Positions 1 through 11,752 of a DNA stretch of 64,000 nt are shown in pieces. The DNA lies in NCBI GenBank assembly GCA_025766275.1, contig JAFKAC010000136.1, positions 62,001 to 126,000 on the forward strand, given 5' to 3'. The notes beneath the pieces were generated by a model. The model did no database searches. It was not told the DNA's origin and saw nothing but the letters and a program-made list of their open reading frames with translations. Position numbers and translations under genes: made by a program. How positions within the stretch are numbered: the first letter of the stretch is position 1; the number at the start of each line of letters is the position of its first letter. The stretch comes from Lactarius indigo. Lineage: Eukaryota > Basidiomycota > Agaricomycetes > Russulales > Russulaceae.

Positions 1-705
1 GATCACAATGCACCCAGGACTTGTGCATCGCCGGGGTGTTCAGAGAATACTGAGAAGGTTGTATTTCAATGCAGGAGGTACAATCGAGTTTCTAGGCCTC
101 TGACAGAGGTCAGATGAACAATGAGCATCACCTAGGTAGGAAGAAACTCTCACCACATCAATCAGATGGCACATCAAGGTTAAGTGTGCTGTGGAGAAAG
201 GATGAGAAAAGATGTTGCAGACACTGGGTGGGAACAGGGGGAATGGAAAGGGGGGCAATGAACATCTCCACCATGAACAACCAGATGGCACATCAAGGCT
301 GCTCACAAAGGGTGGCATGTGGATAGAGGGGACGATAGAGGACAGAGAACTGAGCAACCATGCCTTGAATGGCTTGAAGAATGCTGACATGAGATGGGAG
401 GGAGGGAACAATGAACACTCCCACCAAGGCAACCAGATGGCACATTGAGGTTGCTTGTGAAGGGTAGTGTGTGGATAGAAGGGACAACAGAGGACAGAGA
501 ACTGAGCAACCATGCCTTGAACGGCTTGAAGAACGCTGACACGAGATGGGAGGTACGGAGCAACGAACACTCCCACTGAGGCAACCAGATGGCACATCAA
601 GGTTGATCATGAAGGGTGGCATGCAGGAAGGATGAGAAGAAAAAATGAACAGCCCAGGAGAAGAGGAGGAATAGTGCCAGAATGAGAGTAGTGAAGAAGT
701 GTTGA
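1..705. repeat. Direct repeat block, copy 1 (runs off the left edge)
   Basis: This block is similar, in the same orientation, to 8095-8615. Shared landmarks include GCACCCAGGACTTGTG near each start, then a CACTGAGAAGG-like stretch, then ATCACCTAGG or GTCACCTAGG, then repeated AGATGGCACAT motifs. Copy 1 is longer because it holds more tandem units. Several minus-strand frames stay open through it, but they follow the tandem repeat and show no recognisable domain, so I do not call genes. The two copies bracket a CACTA transposase, so they could be parts of one element or of an older duplication. The true left boundary is outside the window. Confidence 0.75.
279..705. repeat. 152-bp imperfect tandem repeat
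   Basis: The motif AACCAGATGGCACAT recurs at 279, 431 and 583, exactly 152 bp apart each time. A shorter-spaced relative lies at 161. Between the anchors the units share GAACTGAGCAACCATGCC and GGCTTGAAGAA. The third unit decays after about 620. The related block at 8349/8493 has a 144-bp spacing. This is a minisatellite-like array with no coding signal. Confidence 0.8.
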
Positions 706-1182
706 GAGGTAACCTAAAATAGTGTTTTTTTTTTTTGATGACCTAGAATAGTGGTGATGTGGACATTGCAGTGGCAATGGTCCTCTGGGCTGTGCAAGGC
801 TGCACAGGGTCCAGCTGCAACCACCGAGATTTGGGGTGCTCAGGCTCAGGCTAAAGTTAGAAATTAACAGATTTTGGGACCCACAATTGAGTGCTATATC
901 CTATAGACAACTAAATAACAAATTTTCAAAAGCTAAGGGACAATAAGGTAGCATTGATTGTTGTTGTTACAGGTAGCAATGTGGTATCAAAAGGGTGAGC
1001 CCCATGTTGATACTAGGCACAATCTGTGGGTACTATGATGCACATTGTTTGCTCTGCCCTTCATGCTCACTTACAACAGCTTCACTTGCCTACTGGGTCA
1101 TCCACATTGATGTCTTCTGTGTGCATGAATGACATCTGCATGAGCTGGTAGTTGAAAGTGTCTCACCTTAGGTTCTTTTGTT
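706..1182. other. No gene seen
   Basis: Apart from an 11-base T run near 725, I see no domain-bearing reading frame, RNA gene or repeat here. It may be the 3' flank or non-coding end of the CACTA element that follows. Confidence 0.4.
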
Positions 1183-4100
1183 CTAGAAATAGTGAGAGAC
1201 ACATACCCTGTCCATGGGAAGAATGTGCGCCACCTCATGACCACTGATATGGAGAGGTGTTACTGCAACATGAGAGATGATGTTTGAGGGTTCAATGATG
1301 ACAGATGGCACAAATTCCTTCCAGCGCAAAAAACCACCAGTGAAACCAAACCATCTATACATTTGGTCAACCTTGTTGAGCTCTGGGCTGGGTTGAAGAG
1401 GGGCATAGGGTCTCACACAAAGGTAGACAGATAAGTGGTGGGATTGACTAGGAATGTGGGAATGAAGGAAGATATGTGTAATCTGGCCAGGCTCTGGACA
1501 GGGCTGTGGCTTTGACATCTCCAACTGGGGAGGCCAGAAAAAGACATGGCTATCACACGCTTGACTTGTCATTGTTGAATATTGGACACCTCAGAGGGAG
1601 AACTTGTTCAGGGTCAGGAACTTGGTCTTGGGGGGTGCAAAATCACTAGAAGAACCTTCAGTGGCATCCACAATCCTGGGTCCTGGGTGCTTGAACTTTA
1701 GGAATTGTATAAACCCAGCTAGTATGGAATCAGGAAGGCTTGATTCGTGCACAGAATCTCTATCGTATGCAAAGTCTGGTGTTTGCTGTGTGAGATGCAC
1801 CACATCAATCATATGGGCCAAGCGCATCCCACGAATATCTTCTGCAAGAATATTGTTGTATACTTCCACAAGGTCACCAACACATGAGCATACTTGATCG
1901 TCATCCAAGAGTAGTGCTTGTAAATTTGCCTCCCTCATGGAACTACACATGAACGTTGATTCAAGATCACCTGGTTGAAATGGCAGTAGTGCTGAGATAA
2001 GATTCGATCTGTAATCAAATGACAAACCTAGCTTCATGTTGTGGTTCATGCTCTGCATAGAGTGGATGTGCCACTCGTAGAACACGATGCTATGTGTGTG
2101 TGCAGGCCCAAACCCCTGGAGGACATTGCCATAGTGCAAGGCAGTGTGGTGGATGAGTTTCACTTTTGCGAGCCTGTACAACAACTTGAACAATGTCATG
2201 TAATGGAAGATGTAGTGTTCATATAGCTCAACCTCATTTCGGGAGACAGAGCACAAATTCACAATCTGAACTGCATGTACTAAATCCATGAAGTTCTCTA
2301 ACTTGGCTTTCCAGTCATTGGGTAGGTCATCTCCTCCCCAAAGTCTGATTAAAGTGATAGGGAGGTGGATGGTACAGATGACTCTCCAGTTGTTTGCACT
2401 GAGTTTGCCCTGTGCCGTCATACCCCAATTTGGAGGGGCCTTCATAACCCAAGACAGAAGTTTGGTGAGGACCATGTCTGCCCAAATGGCCTCCATAATG
2501 TCCTTGCCAAGTACAGCACCATTATCAAAGGGAATTTTTGGCTTCTAGTTGGGATTCACTTGAGAATGTTCTTGAGGAAGGACATTAGCTTCTACCTAAA
2601 TGGAAATGAGACCAAACAATTTGATGCAACACATTGCACACACACCCAAGCAGTGGCTGTGGTGTACAGTTCTTCTTTGTTGCAAAGGTTATTCAGCTTC
2701 TCGTGAGACATTTGGCAGTGGTCCTGACAGACAAATTAAAGCAATATTTTTTTGGCCTGCAACACAGTATTCTGGGCAGCACAACTGACTAGTTGTTGGA
2801 TGCACTTGTCTATAGCCATCTGCTTGTCCTTTGAGGGAACTCTGTCGTCTCCCAGAAAGTGACTTGATGCGACCTAGAAGAGACCAGGTTGGGTATACGA
2901 TTCTGTCATACAGGCGACATACCGAGTCATCTGTAGTGACACTCCTCTCATGACTACATTGAGAGTTGACATCAGTTTTGTGGCATGAAAAAGGCATAGA
3001 AACATCATGATGTCTTTTGCCCATGGGACAAATAGTAGGTGGTTTGATTGTCTTGCCAGGTGTATTTTTACACTTTGTCCAACAACAGTAACCAATTTGG
3101 TTTGTCCAACAGTGCAAAGACACTCACCCATTCAGCGATAGTTGCAGCTAATTGTGACTTGTTACCTGCACAACACAAGTTGTGGTCATTGCAAATATGC
3201 CAGAGGATATCACAGGTGCAGTCCCTTCCACTAAGTTTGTCCCAAAGATGCTCTGAATCTTGAGTCGCACATATGAGTTCGTACCACTTCTCTAATTCAG
3301 AGTCTGAAGGTCTTGGAATTGCTTTAGCAGTCAATGCCATTGTCCCATCACCACTTGGATTGGATGTATCAATACCCCAAACCTGCTGACAATGAGTCTG
3401 GAATAGACCAGCATCAAAAACATGCATAGGTTCAATGGAAGTGAATAGAATGGGGTTCCAATAGGGCAACAAAAGGAGTGGGGACCACCTGATACCATAA
3501 TTTTGGAAAATTGCTCCTTGTTTGTCAAGATTTTCTGTGTCGTGCCATTGCTTTGCTACCTTGACATGTTCAACAACATCTCGTTGTGGCCAACTGTCTC
3601 TGTCCAGATTTTCAATATCTTGCACCTTTAAGTTGTAGTGCATGCAGAAGTAAGTTGCTGTTGGGCTTGCAAAACCACCAGCCTGTCGCACAGCCAGCAT
3701 ATCTGAGACAACAGGAACAAGTATTGCCCGAACTTGGGAACCTTGTTTATGTCTTGCCGTTTAAGAATATAGGATGCCAGGGTCAAAGAACTCCAGTAAG
3801 ACATCGATAAGAAGTTTAAAACTATGGTTGATGTCAGAAAGCAAGGGTTTCCTCAGTCTGGGAATTATACCAGTGAGGAATTATACCAGTGAGGAATTAT
3901 ACCAGTGAGGAACATGTTTTCGGGACAGTGTCGCAGATGAGGGGGAAGATTGAGCAAGACCAACCAAATAGCAGTTGATGAGACAGTTTGCTTAGCCTCT
4001 TTCATATGGTACAGATTAAAGCTATCCATTGAGAATAAAAATGCTAGGTGCATTTCATTTGCTGGCCCTGGGAGAAACCATTCACCTTTCTTCAGGAGAA

Positions 4101-5172
4101 TCTTGCACAAGTGTGCTCCATCCCACATGTCCTCCATGTATTCTTTGCAAGGTCTCTGAAAGGCTTTAAAAATGAGTTCTTCGATGGCAGGCCTGGAAAG
4201 CAGTCGCCCAACCCACTGCTTCAAATCTTGAGCCTCATACTTGCATAGAGGAATGGTATATGCCTTGGCATTGACAATAATAGTCTCAAATAAGGGCATG
4301 CCACAGGGAGGTGCGGTGCAAATGCAACAGTGTGTACAGTAAGACAGAGTGGAGACAGCAAGCTGTGAATCTTCTGACATCCCACTTTTGGCCTTCTCTA
4401 TGAAGTGGGGATGGTCATTGAAAGAAACAGGTGCTTTCCTTTTTTTGGTTTTGGAGAGGGAATAATTGTAGAGGAAGTAGCAAGAAGGGCAGCAAATGTA
4501 GCTGTGGGTGACTAGATCGAGGTCATACTGTACCAGAAGCTTTCTTGGGTCCATTGGCACTTTGCTCACCAAGGAACGAAGTGATGCTTTGCTGTTCAAT
4601 ATACACCTCATGCCAGTGAGTAGGATGGCTGTGCCATGATGGGGAAGCCAATATAGAATATACATGTCCAAAGTTGTGACATAGATTGCAAGAAGAGTTG
4701 GATTCTTGGGGTGTCTCACCACAAAAAAGTTTTCTATTGCATTGTCAGACATGGCAGTACTGAGTAAGGACTGAAGGATACCTGTATTTACTATAGTGCC
4801 CTTAACACCCCACTTGCTTCATTGACCAGACCATTCAATCTCCTTTAAACGATTTATCCTGATCAACTCTTGCAGGACACAGTCCTTGGTATTCTCCTTC
4901 ACATTGGTGGCTTCCATTGACTTGAGCATATCCAGAATGTTGCAAAGTCGATGTTTGTGTTCCAAATAGACTTGATTCATGGGTGCTGACATCAGCACAT
5001 ACAGGCCAGTATTGGGTTGCCTGATTTGCTGAGAATCTTGAATGTGATAAGGGCTGCTATTGATAGGGTCATTGACAAAGTCCAAAGAGTTGATATTGGG
5101 AATCCATGTGAAATGAGCAGAAAGCTGTGAATCTATAGCCAAGAAATTATCCATAGAGATTGGATCAGACAT
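1183..5172 (-). pseudogene. CACTA (CMC superfamily) tnp2-type transposase, decayed
   Basis: The reading runs from about 5172 down to 1183. Family landmarks appear in the expected order: a cysteine-rich segment with CPSCYFLYN (about 4490), WDGAHL, then LNLPPHLRHCPENMFLTGIIP (about 3900), GGFASPTATYFC, YGIRWSPLLLLPYWNPI and MHVFDAGL (3700-3400). These are followed by GKLSANNWRVICTIHLPITL (about 2400), FGPAHTHSIVFYEW, and a C-terminus ending GHEVAHILPMDRV (about 1210). In the family this protein cuts and joins CACTA ends in the nucleus. The gene is broken: a 16-bp unit is triplicated at 3863-3910, a TAA replaces sense near 3770, and the frame is littered with stops between about 2500 and 3065. 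Some breaks could be introns. I could not find convincing CACTA terminal repeats. Confidence 0.85.
3863..3910. repeat. 16-bp unit repeated three times inside tnp2
   Basis: AATTATACCAGTGAGG occurs three times back to back (3863, 3879, 3895). It falls just after the conserved ENMFLTGIIP stretch. The two extra copies add 32 bp and shift the transposase frame. With one unit the reading would continue in the family pattern, so this is a local duplication that helped inactivate the gene. Confidence 0.9.
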
Positions 5173-8094
5173 AGGCTTGGGCCATAGAAGTTAGGGGAAA
5201 GTTTGGAGTGCATGAAGCAAATTCAAAACACTGAGAACAATGGTTAATTTATGGGGTAGGTTTACATTTGTGAGTTTAATCGCAACCACCAAACTATGGA
5301 ATTCATTAACTCAATTCTCACACAAGCCAGACACAACAACCATTGTTCAAGGTCTGAGGTCAGCGATCATTGTCATACTCATTAAGGTGTCTATCACGAC
5401 AGTGCATCACCATTGTTACCTACTTATGGAAACCAGAGAGGGTTGAAATACTGTTCTAGATTGGCCATCGTTGACACTGGAATTGCTACACTCGTAAGTA
5501 TGGGTTCATATGACACCCTTTAATTGATAGGAACCAACCTGCAAGTCTGGAGTCAGTGACACAAATATGATCACCAAATCACGCTTTACTTACATCAAGG
5601 ACCAGACCCCTTTACTCACATCGAACTTGACCAGTATCATCCATCACAGGAATGCTGCAGGGTTCGGTGAATACTCCAGTACAATGGGGGTCAGGGTATT
5701 ACCATGGTCTATCATAAGGGTTTGACAGGGTGCAAAGGGGGGGACACCTAGACAAGAATAGGCAACCCAATGCCATGGAAACTGAAGAATCAAGAGACCA
5801 TAACAAGCGGTCAAAACTAAATAAATCAGAGTACAAAGGCAGAGAGGTGCATGGTGAAAAGACTAGAAAAGTCTATGACACCTTCCAAATGCATGGAAAG
5901 ATGTTGTTAGGTGTCAGACACCAATATGGTATGAAAAGGTCCACCAGAATATTGGATGAGAGGAGAGGAAGCAGCTGTAGCACACATGTGAATGTGAAAC
6001 CATGGGTCAGCTGTCCAGAGTTGTTTGGAAGTGGGGCATGAAGCATAGGTTAATCATTGCACAATGGTGGCATGGTGAGTGTGGGCAGACAGGGTATCTC
6101 GCCCTGAGTGGTAGGGATAAGTTGTGGAGGTAGCCCCACTATAGTCCTGACTGAGCTACCTGTTAGGGTTGGTGTATGCATAAAAGTCAATGGTGGTATA
6201 ATTTCAACAAGGGATAAGAAGCAGACTTACTGCGCAATCTAGCTTCTCAGGGCATATCACTACCAACAAGTGCATTGATACCTTTCAGTGGACCTGGACC
6301 TTGAGTCACAGAACCATGGGCATAGGGCAGTATTTTAACAGCAACAGCATGGTCAAAGGAATGGTTGGCTGGACATTCTGACATTGACATGAGTTCATAA
6401 AATATGTACAGAAGATCATCGACTGTAAACTTAAATAACAGCATCATCAAGCCGGAAAACTGTGTGAGCTTAATGTGATAGAAAGGTGTACAATGGACTG
6501 TCAGTGTGCATTATCACTAGGCACACTCATTTGGGGTACATGTGTGGACAGCACATAGGAGATCATATAAACCATAAACAGTGCGAAACAAAAGTGCTAT
6601 CAGAGGCAAATCCTTTGTCACTTGAAAGCTGATGAGACACCCTGCTCATACAGAAGACATACTGTTGAAAATAATCCAAAGGTGCAAGTAGGTAGCAAGA
6701 GCCTCATCAAGCCATGCATGTCACATATTCACTCATTTATGTGACTTTGGTTCCTGGTGATGCCCTTGTTAGAAATAGGAATGTTAGAGAAAAATATTCA
6801 ACAAATTCGTGAACTGCTCACTCACAGTAGTAGACCCAAGATGAGTGATGGCTTACAACCCCTGCCCTGCCCTGCCACGTTTTCCTCTTGCCCAGTCTTC
6901 CTGACACCACACAGTAGTGACAAACCTGAGATTGACCCCAGTCAGAGAAGGTGAGTGTTCACGGTTACCTATCAAAGGCAGTAGAACCAGCCGTGATGAC
7001 ATTGACCAACCAACACACTCACCTGTGCCAAGGGCTCCCCAACATGGCTTGCTGCTATGGAACCTCTAAAGGAGGCAGAAAATCAGAGCATCAACCAGAC
7101 AATGCATCAAGGTCACTTGTGAAAAATGCCCCAAAGTTAAACCCATGTCCACACCGACAGGAGCGAGTGCAACACCAAGCAGGGACATGACCAGCATAAA
7201 AATCACCCTGCTCCAAGCTGGTTTCACAAGACCAGCAACCAAGTTGGAATTACATGTCACACAATGTGGGACATTCCAACAAGAGAGAAGGTAAGCCTGA
7301 CAGATGTCAATTATCCCTCCCCCTTGGGTCAGAATTCCTCAATGTGGAAGCATGCATGCGAGTTTGCCATGACATTTGAGGTGACACCGCCAAAAGTCAG
7401 CCATCCCCTCAAATGTGCCTTTGTCCCAACAGTCAAGAAACTGTCACCTGAATCAAAGAGCTTAAGTGGGACCATAGGCCCGCTGCCCCTACTCAACACC
7501 CTGTCAGCACTCCCCTTACCTGCCTGCTCGTATGGACCACTCCACCAGCTGCAGGAGGATTCAGGTCTCCCACCAGCACTAGGCAAATGATGGAGGCCAC
7601 ATGAGGGTTGCCCTTGTGGGCAGTCGAGGGACCAATGTGTTCTAACCCAGCTACAGGCTTCACAGGGCCTTCCCCGGCTGAACAAGAGGCCCATGTAGCA
7701 GGGGCACATCTTCACCAGGGGCTTTGGGTCTAGCAATGGTGCTTGGTGGGCACAAGGTATGGGGCACATAAGTCTTCTTCTTCGAAGCAGCAGTAAATGA
7801 TGTGCAGTGCAGTGCAGTGCAGTGCACCTTGCCTGAATCCACCAACAAAGCAACTTTGTCTTCAGGTGAGCGCAGCTGCTCCTCATCAGTCAGGCAGGCC
7901 AACAGTGCACTGCAACCAATGCTACTCAGAATCAGCAACAGGCCCAGGCTGGTCACTAGACTGGACACTAGACTGACCTCCCTTCCCCTGCACAACTTCA
8001 GCAATATTCACACCCAGACCCCCCATCAGGGACTGCTCCCCTGGACAGGGTAGGAATTTTATCTCCCACTGCCCTGAGACAGTGCTTTCCAGAG
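5173..8094. other. No gene supported
   Basis: Open frames of 60-185 codons occur on both strands, but none shows a domain, a consistent splice pattern or recognisable family residues. A short GTGCA run (five copies) lies at 7802-7826. The stretch sits upstream of the tnp2 start and between the two direct repeat blocks, so it is most likely non-coding or decayed transposon DNA. Confidence 0.45.
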
Positions 8095-8615
8095 GTGGGT
8101 AGCAACGCACCCAGGACTTGTGCCCCATTGCAGTGCCCAGAGAGCACTGAGAAGGCCATATTTCATTGCAGGAGGCACAATTGAATTTCTAAGCCCACAA
8201 CAGAGAACAGATGAATAATGAGTGTCACCTAGGCAGGAAGGAACTCTCACCATGTCAATTAGATGGCACATTGATAAAAGACTTGAAAAACTTGAGTGTT
8301 GTGGATGCCAGGTGGGAACGAGGGGCAATGAATACATCCACCATGAACAACCAGATGGCGCGTCAAGGTTACTCATGAAGGGTGGCATGCAGATGGAGGG
8401 ATGACAAAGAATTGACCGATCACACCTTGAACAGTTCAAAGAATGCCAACACAAGATGGGAGGGAGGGAGCAACAAACACTCCCACCAAGGCAACCAGAC
8501 TGCATATTGAGGTTACTTGTGAAGGGTGGTGTGCAAGGAGAGAGAGAGAGAAATCATGAGTGGCACAGGGAAAGAGGAGAAACATTGATGAGAGTGGTAA
8601 AGAGGGACCTTCATG
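8095..8615. repeat. Direct repeat block, copy 2
   Basis: This is the second copy of the block at 1-705, in the same orientation. It keeps the GCACCCAGGACTTGTG landmark and two AACCAGA anchors (8349, 8493) spaced 144 bp. It has fewer tandem units than copy 1 and many substitutions, so the duplication is not recent. It ends near a GAGA-rich run at about 8540. Confidence 0.75.
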
Positions 8616-9566
8616 GTTTCAAGTGTTGGGCCAGTTGGATCCAACCAGGCTGGGCTAGATTAACTTAGGGCTGTTGGATTACAGTTGCTTGAGTGCCCAG
8701 CACTCACTACAGTAGCACTCACTTTGCACTCACATTGACCCTCATTTTGCATCACATTTACTGTAACCCCTTGGTTCATCAAGCAGCTTTAACCATCTCA
8801 GGATTCATGAAAACTGTGAGTGGTCACATGTTCTCACTTGACAACTCAGCTGTTAACCATTTTAGGGCCAACCAGTCTGGATGGTTTTTGGGAGAATATT
8901 GGTGCGTTCACATTCACTTGCTACTGTTCCTACATGTACCTCAACAACACCATTGCCCAGCATGTGGGTTACCTCATAGGCACGTGCACTTGGTGTACAA
9001 CCATGTCCAATGACTGTATCACCCCAGCCAAGGCAAAGGGGAGTAGAAGAGGACCAAAGACTTGAGACTGAACTCATACTCATAATGATCGCTTCATACA
9101 GGTACCAGTTTCACCTTATTCCTGTGGTCTGGGAAATCTCCATACTCGTGTCTCTTGATCTTGCTCTCACGTTTTGACTTCAGCTCGGATCTTGGCTGTG
9201 GTTCCTCTAATCCCTTGCCCCCCTCTTGTCCATCCTCTGCCCGTGATTATTCACACACGTGCTCTCGAGCACGTTCAATGGCTCAAGGGGCATGAAGGGA
9301 GTTTTCTCGTGTATGGGTGCAGGCAGTACATGTAAACCCAATCACTAGTAATTTACAGAAAGTGAAGAGAAAAAACAAATGGTACATGTATGGGCTACTG
9401 TAATCACAACTGAAGAAAATCAATTGGATCACTAGAATCAGAGTCAGTTCCACCACAAGTGTCCTCGTCTGTAATGGCATTAATCTTCCACACTCCATCT
9501 GGGGGCAGCTTGTGGGAGTGCCTAGTGGAGCACATAGAGGTCCCAGTCAGGCGAGCCTGACCCCAG
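8616..9566. other. No gene seen
   Basis: This stretch lies between the repeat block and the Gypsy-1 5' LTR. Frames of 60-105 codons are present but carry no recognisable family signature. CACTCA-type short motifs are scattered near 8700-8760. Confidence 0.4.
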
Positions 9567-10138
9567 TGTTACGATTTTCTTGGACTCGTTCTTTCACATA
9601 TCACTGTTCCCTTCCCTATACTATACGAGCCCTGTACAACTACACGAACTTTACGATTATCCGGTTTCTACCGTGCGCCCTACTTATCGATGCTCCCTTC
9701 TGATAAAGTTCGACATGTGCTAGTTTCCGTTGTGTTCTCAATCACGCACAACTCCGCGTGATTCGCCTTTATTCCCAGTATGACTTCCCTTTGTTCCCCT
9801 TTATGTCTCTCCCCTTGTCCCAAGAACAGCGATGGCACCATCTGTTTGTAGTCACCATACTGACACTTATCTATTTAAACCTAGTCCTATCTAGCTTGTA
9901 CGGTAGACTAGACTTCTTGTGTAATACTACACTTGAACGCCTTCGTGCCCTCCATTAACTCGCAAACCCCTTGCCTTTGCTAGACCTTCGAGTCTTAGCA
10001 CTCCTCTATGATCCAAGTGACTAACGTCCTTGTGGTCCTTGTGCATCATTCTACTGAAACCAAGCCTTTGAGCTTGTGTTACCGTGATCCAACTGACTCA
10101 GTACAGGTTGTACCCAACGCCCCTGTAGTGGCGCTACA
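9567..10138 (+). repeat. Gypsy-1 5' LTR
   Basis: The LTR is 572 bp, starting TGTTACGATTTTC and ending GGCGCTACA. It pairs with 17489-18679. By my reading about two dozen positions differ between the two (around 4%), and most are CG against TG or CA. A TATTTAAACC box-like stretch near 9870 could be the promoter TATA region. The sequence just inside the LTR (TTAAGTCTAGTCT) would be the primer-binding region, but I cannot name the tRNA. Confidence 0.93.
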
Positions 10139-10159
10139 TTAAGTCTAGTCTCTCACACT

Positions 10160-11752
10160 GTGGCTCTCACCAGCCAAAGCCAAACCAAGTTTGTCCAGGA
10201 ATACCTGGAACGACACGCTGACGATGACCTCCGATCCTCGATCAAAGGAACAGCTACTTGGAGGAACACTCCCCACGACACAGGATACTACGTCTTCAAC
10301 CCCGACAAAAACACCTACGAACCCATCGAATATATTGAAGACCAACACGTCTGGGCCTACGTTGCCTATTCAGATAAAAAGCATTCGTGGTATTCGATCA
10401 AACCAGTACCCGCTTCCCTTGGACTCGGACCAGGAAAAGCCCGAATACAAGGCATCGATGTCAACTCCGACATAGCAGAACCCGACTCAGATAGCAAAAA
10501 CCCAGACCCCACTCTTACACCTACTATCACTAGAACAGTCGACTTCACATCATATGCCGACATGTCCACCACCCAAACCCAACTCGCAACCACCCTCACC
10601 CAGTCAGGAGGTGGCCAACCCAGTGGAGGAACGTCCTCCTCTGCGGCTGCTCCAAGTGGTGGAGGACATCCTATGGGAGGAAGTGTGCCAGCAGGCGGAA
10701 GCAGCCCTCCAGGAGGCCCAGGAAGCCATCATGGAGGCAGTGCACCTGGAGGTGGAGGCGGAGGCGGCGTGCCTGGAGGTGGAGGCGCGGCTGCAGGAGG
10801 AGGAGGAGCAGCCCCAGGCCTCCTTAACAGGAGACTTGGGGGAAACGCCCTGCTGGAGTTTACAGGAGATCGGGAATCCAGTTGAGCGTTTCTCAACGCC
10901 TTCTCCCTCTATTGAGGAATGAATCCCACCGTGCAACAGTTGGTAGTCCCATACTCCCGCGCAATGACCCTCCTTTCCTATATCCGGGGCCCCCTTGTGG
11001 ATGACTGGGTCGATGAACAAATTCAATGGCTTGTTGCTCAATTAGTAGCAGGAGTGGCCCTAAACGAAGAAAACCTCTGGGACACTATCGAAGCACAATT
11101 TATTCAAGCATACACCGATACCACACAACAACAGAAAGCCCAACACTCCATCCAAAATCTCAGAATGGAGAAGGAAGACATCGACACATACATCGCCAAG
11201 TTCACAAACCTTGCCAATAAAGCAGGGTATAATAAAGATGAAGCTACCACACTAGAAATTTTCCAGAAGGGACTCCCCAACGCCCTCATCATAAACACAA
11301 TCAAATTCCATCATCCAATCACATGGAACGATTGGAAAGCAGCCGTAACGCTGCAACAGGCCGAATACCTCCTTCTAAAAGACAAACTTATGAAAGGAGG
11401 AAACAATAAACAAGGGGGAGCATCCCGTGACCAGTGGTTATCAGCATTAAACAAAAACCGAGACCCCAATGTGATGGATGTTAGCCGCACAAGAGCAAGA
11501 GCCGCCCTAACCGACACCAAAAAAATGCAACTACAGAAAGAAGGAAGGTGCTTCCGTTGCCAAGGCCAAGGGCATATTTCCCGCAACTGCCCTCAAAAGC
11601 CTACTACCATTAAAGCCACTGAAACCACAACTCCCATGACCAGCGCCCCCACGACCGCCACCATCTCCATGACTGCATCACACCCCCTTTCCAATGAAGA
11701 ACAAGCTGACGCTCAAGTGGTGGCGTTATTCACTCAAACCCCAGAAGTATGA
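10160..11752 (+). pseudogene. Gypsy-1 gag
   Basis: Gag packages the retrotransposon RNA. One frame runs from ATG 10160 to the stop at 11750-11752, broken by two in-frame TGA codons (10883-10885 and 10913-10915). The N-terminal part is followed by a Gly/Ala-rich low-complexity stretch (about residues 150-230). The capsid-like region has ALLEFTGDRE, then RGPLVDDWVDEQIQWL. Next come DPNVMDV and a CCHC zinc knuckle CFRCQGQGHISRNC (about 11550). Both TGA codons stand where an arginine CGA would fit. The gag stop overlaps an ATG (ATGA at 11749-11752) that opens pol. Confidence 0.9.

Noticed and set aside
40..622. Minus-strand frames of about 100-186 codons
   Set aside because: They repeat with the 152-bp array and are open in more than one frame; repeat artefact.
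7264..8053. Frames of 80-185 codons on both strands near a GTGCA run
   Set aside because: No recognisable residues, no start or splice context; left as intergenic.
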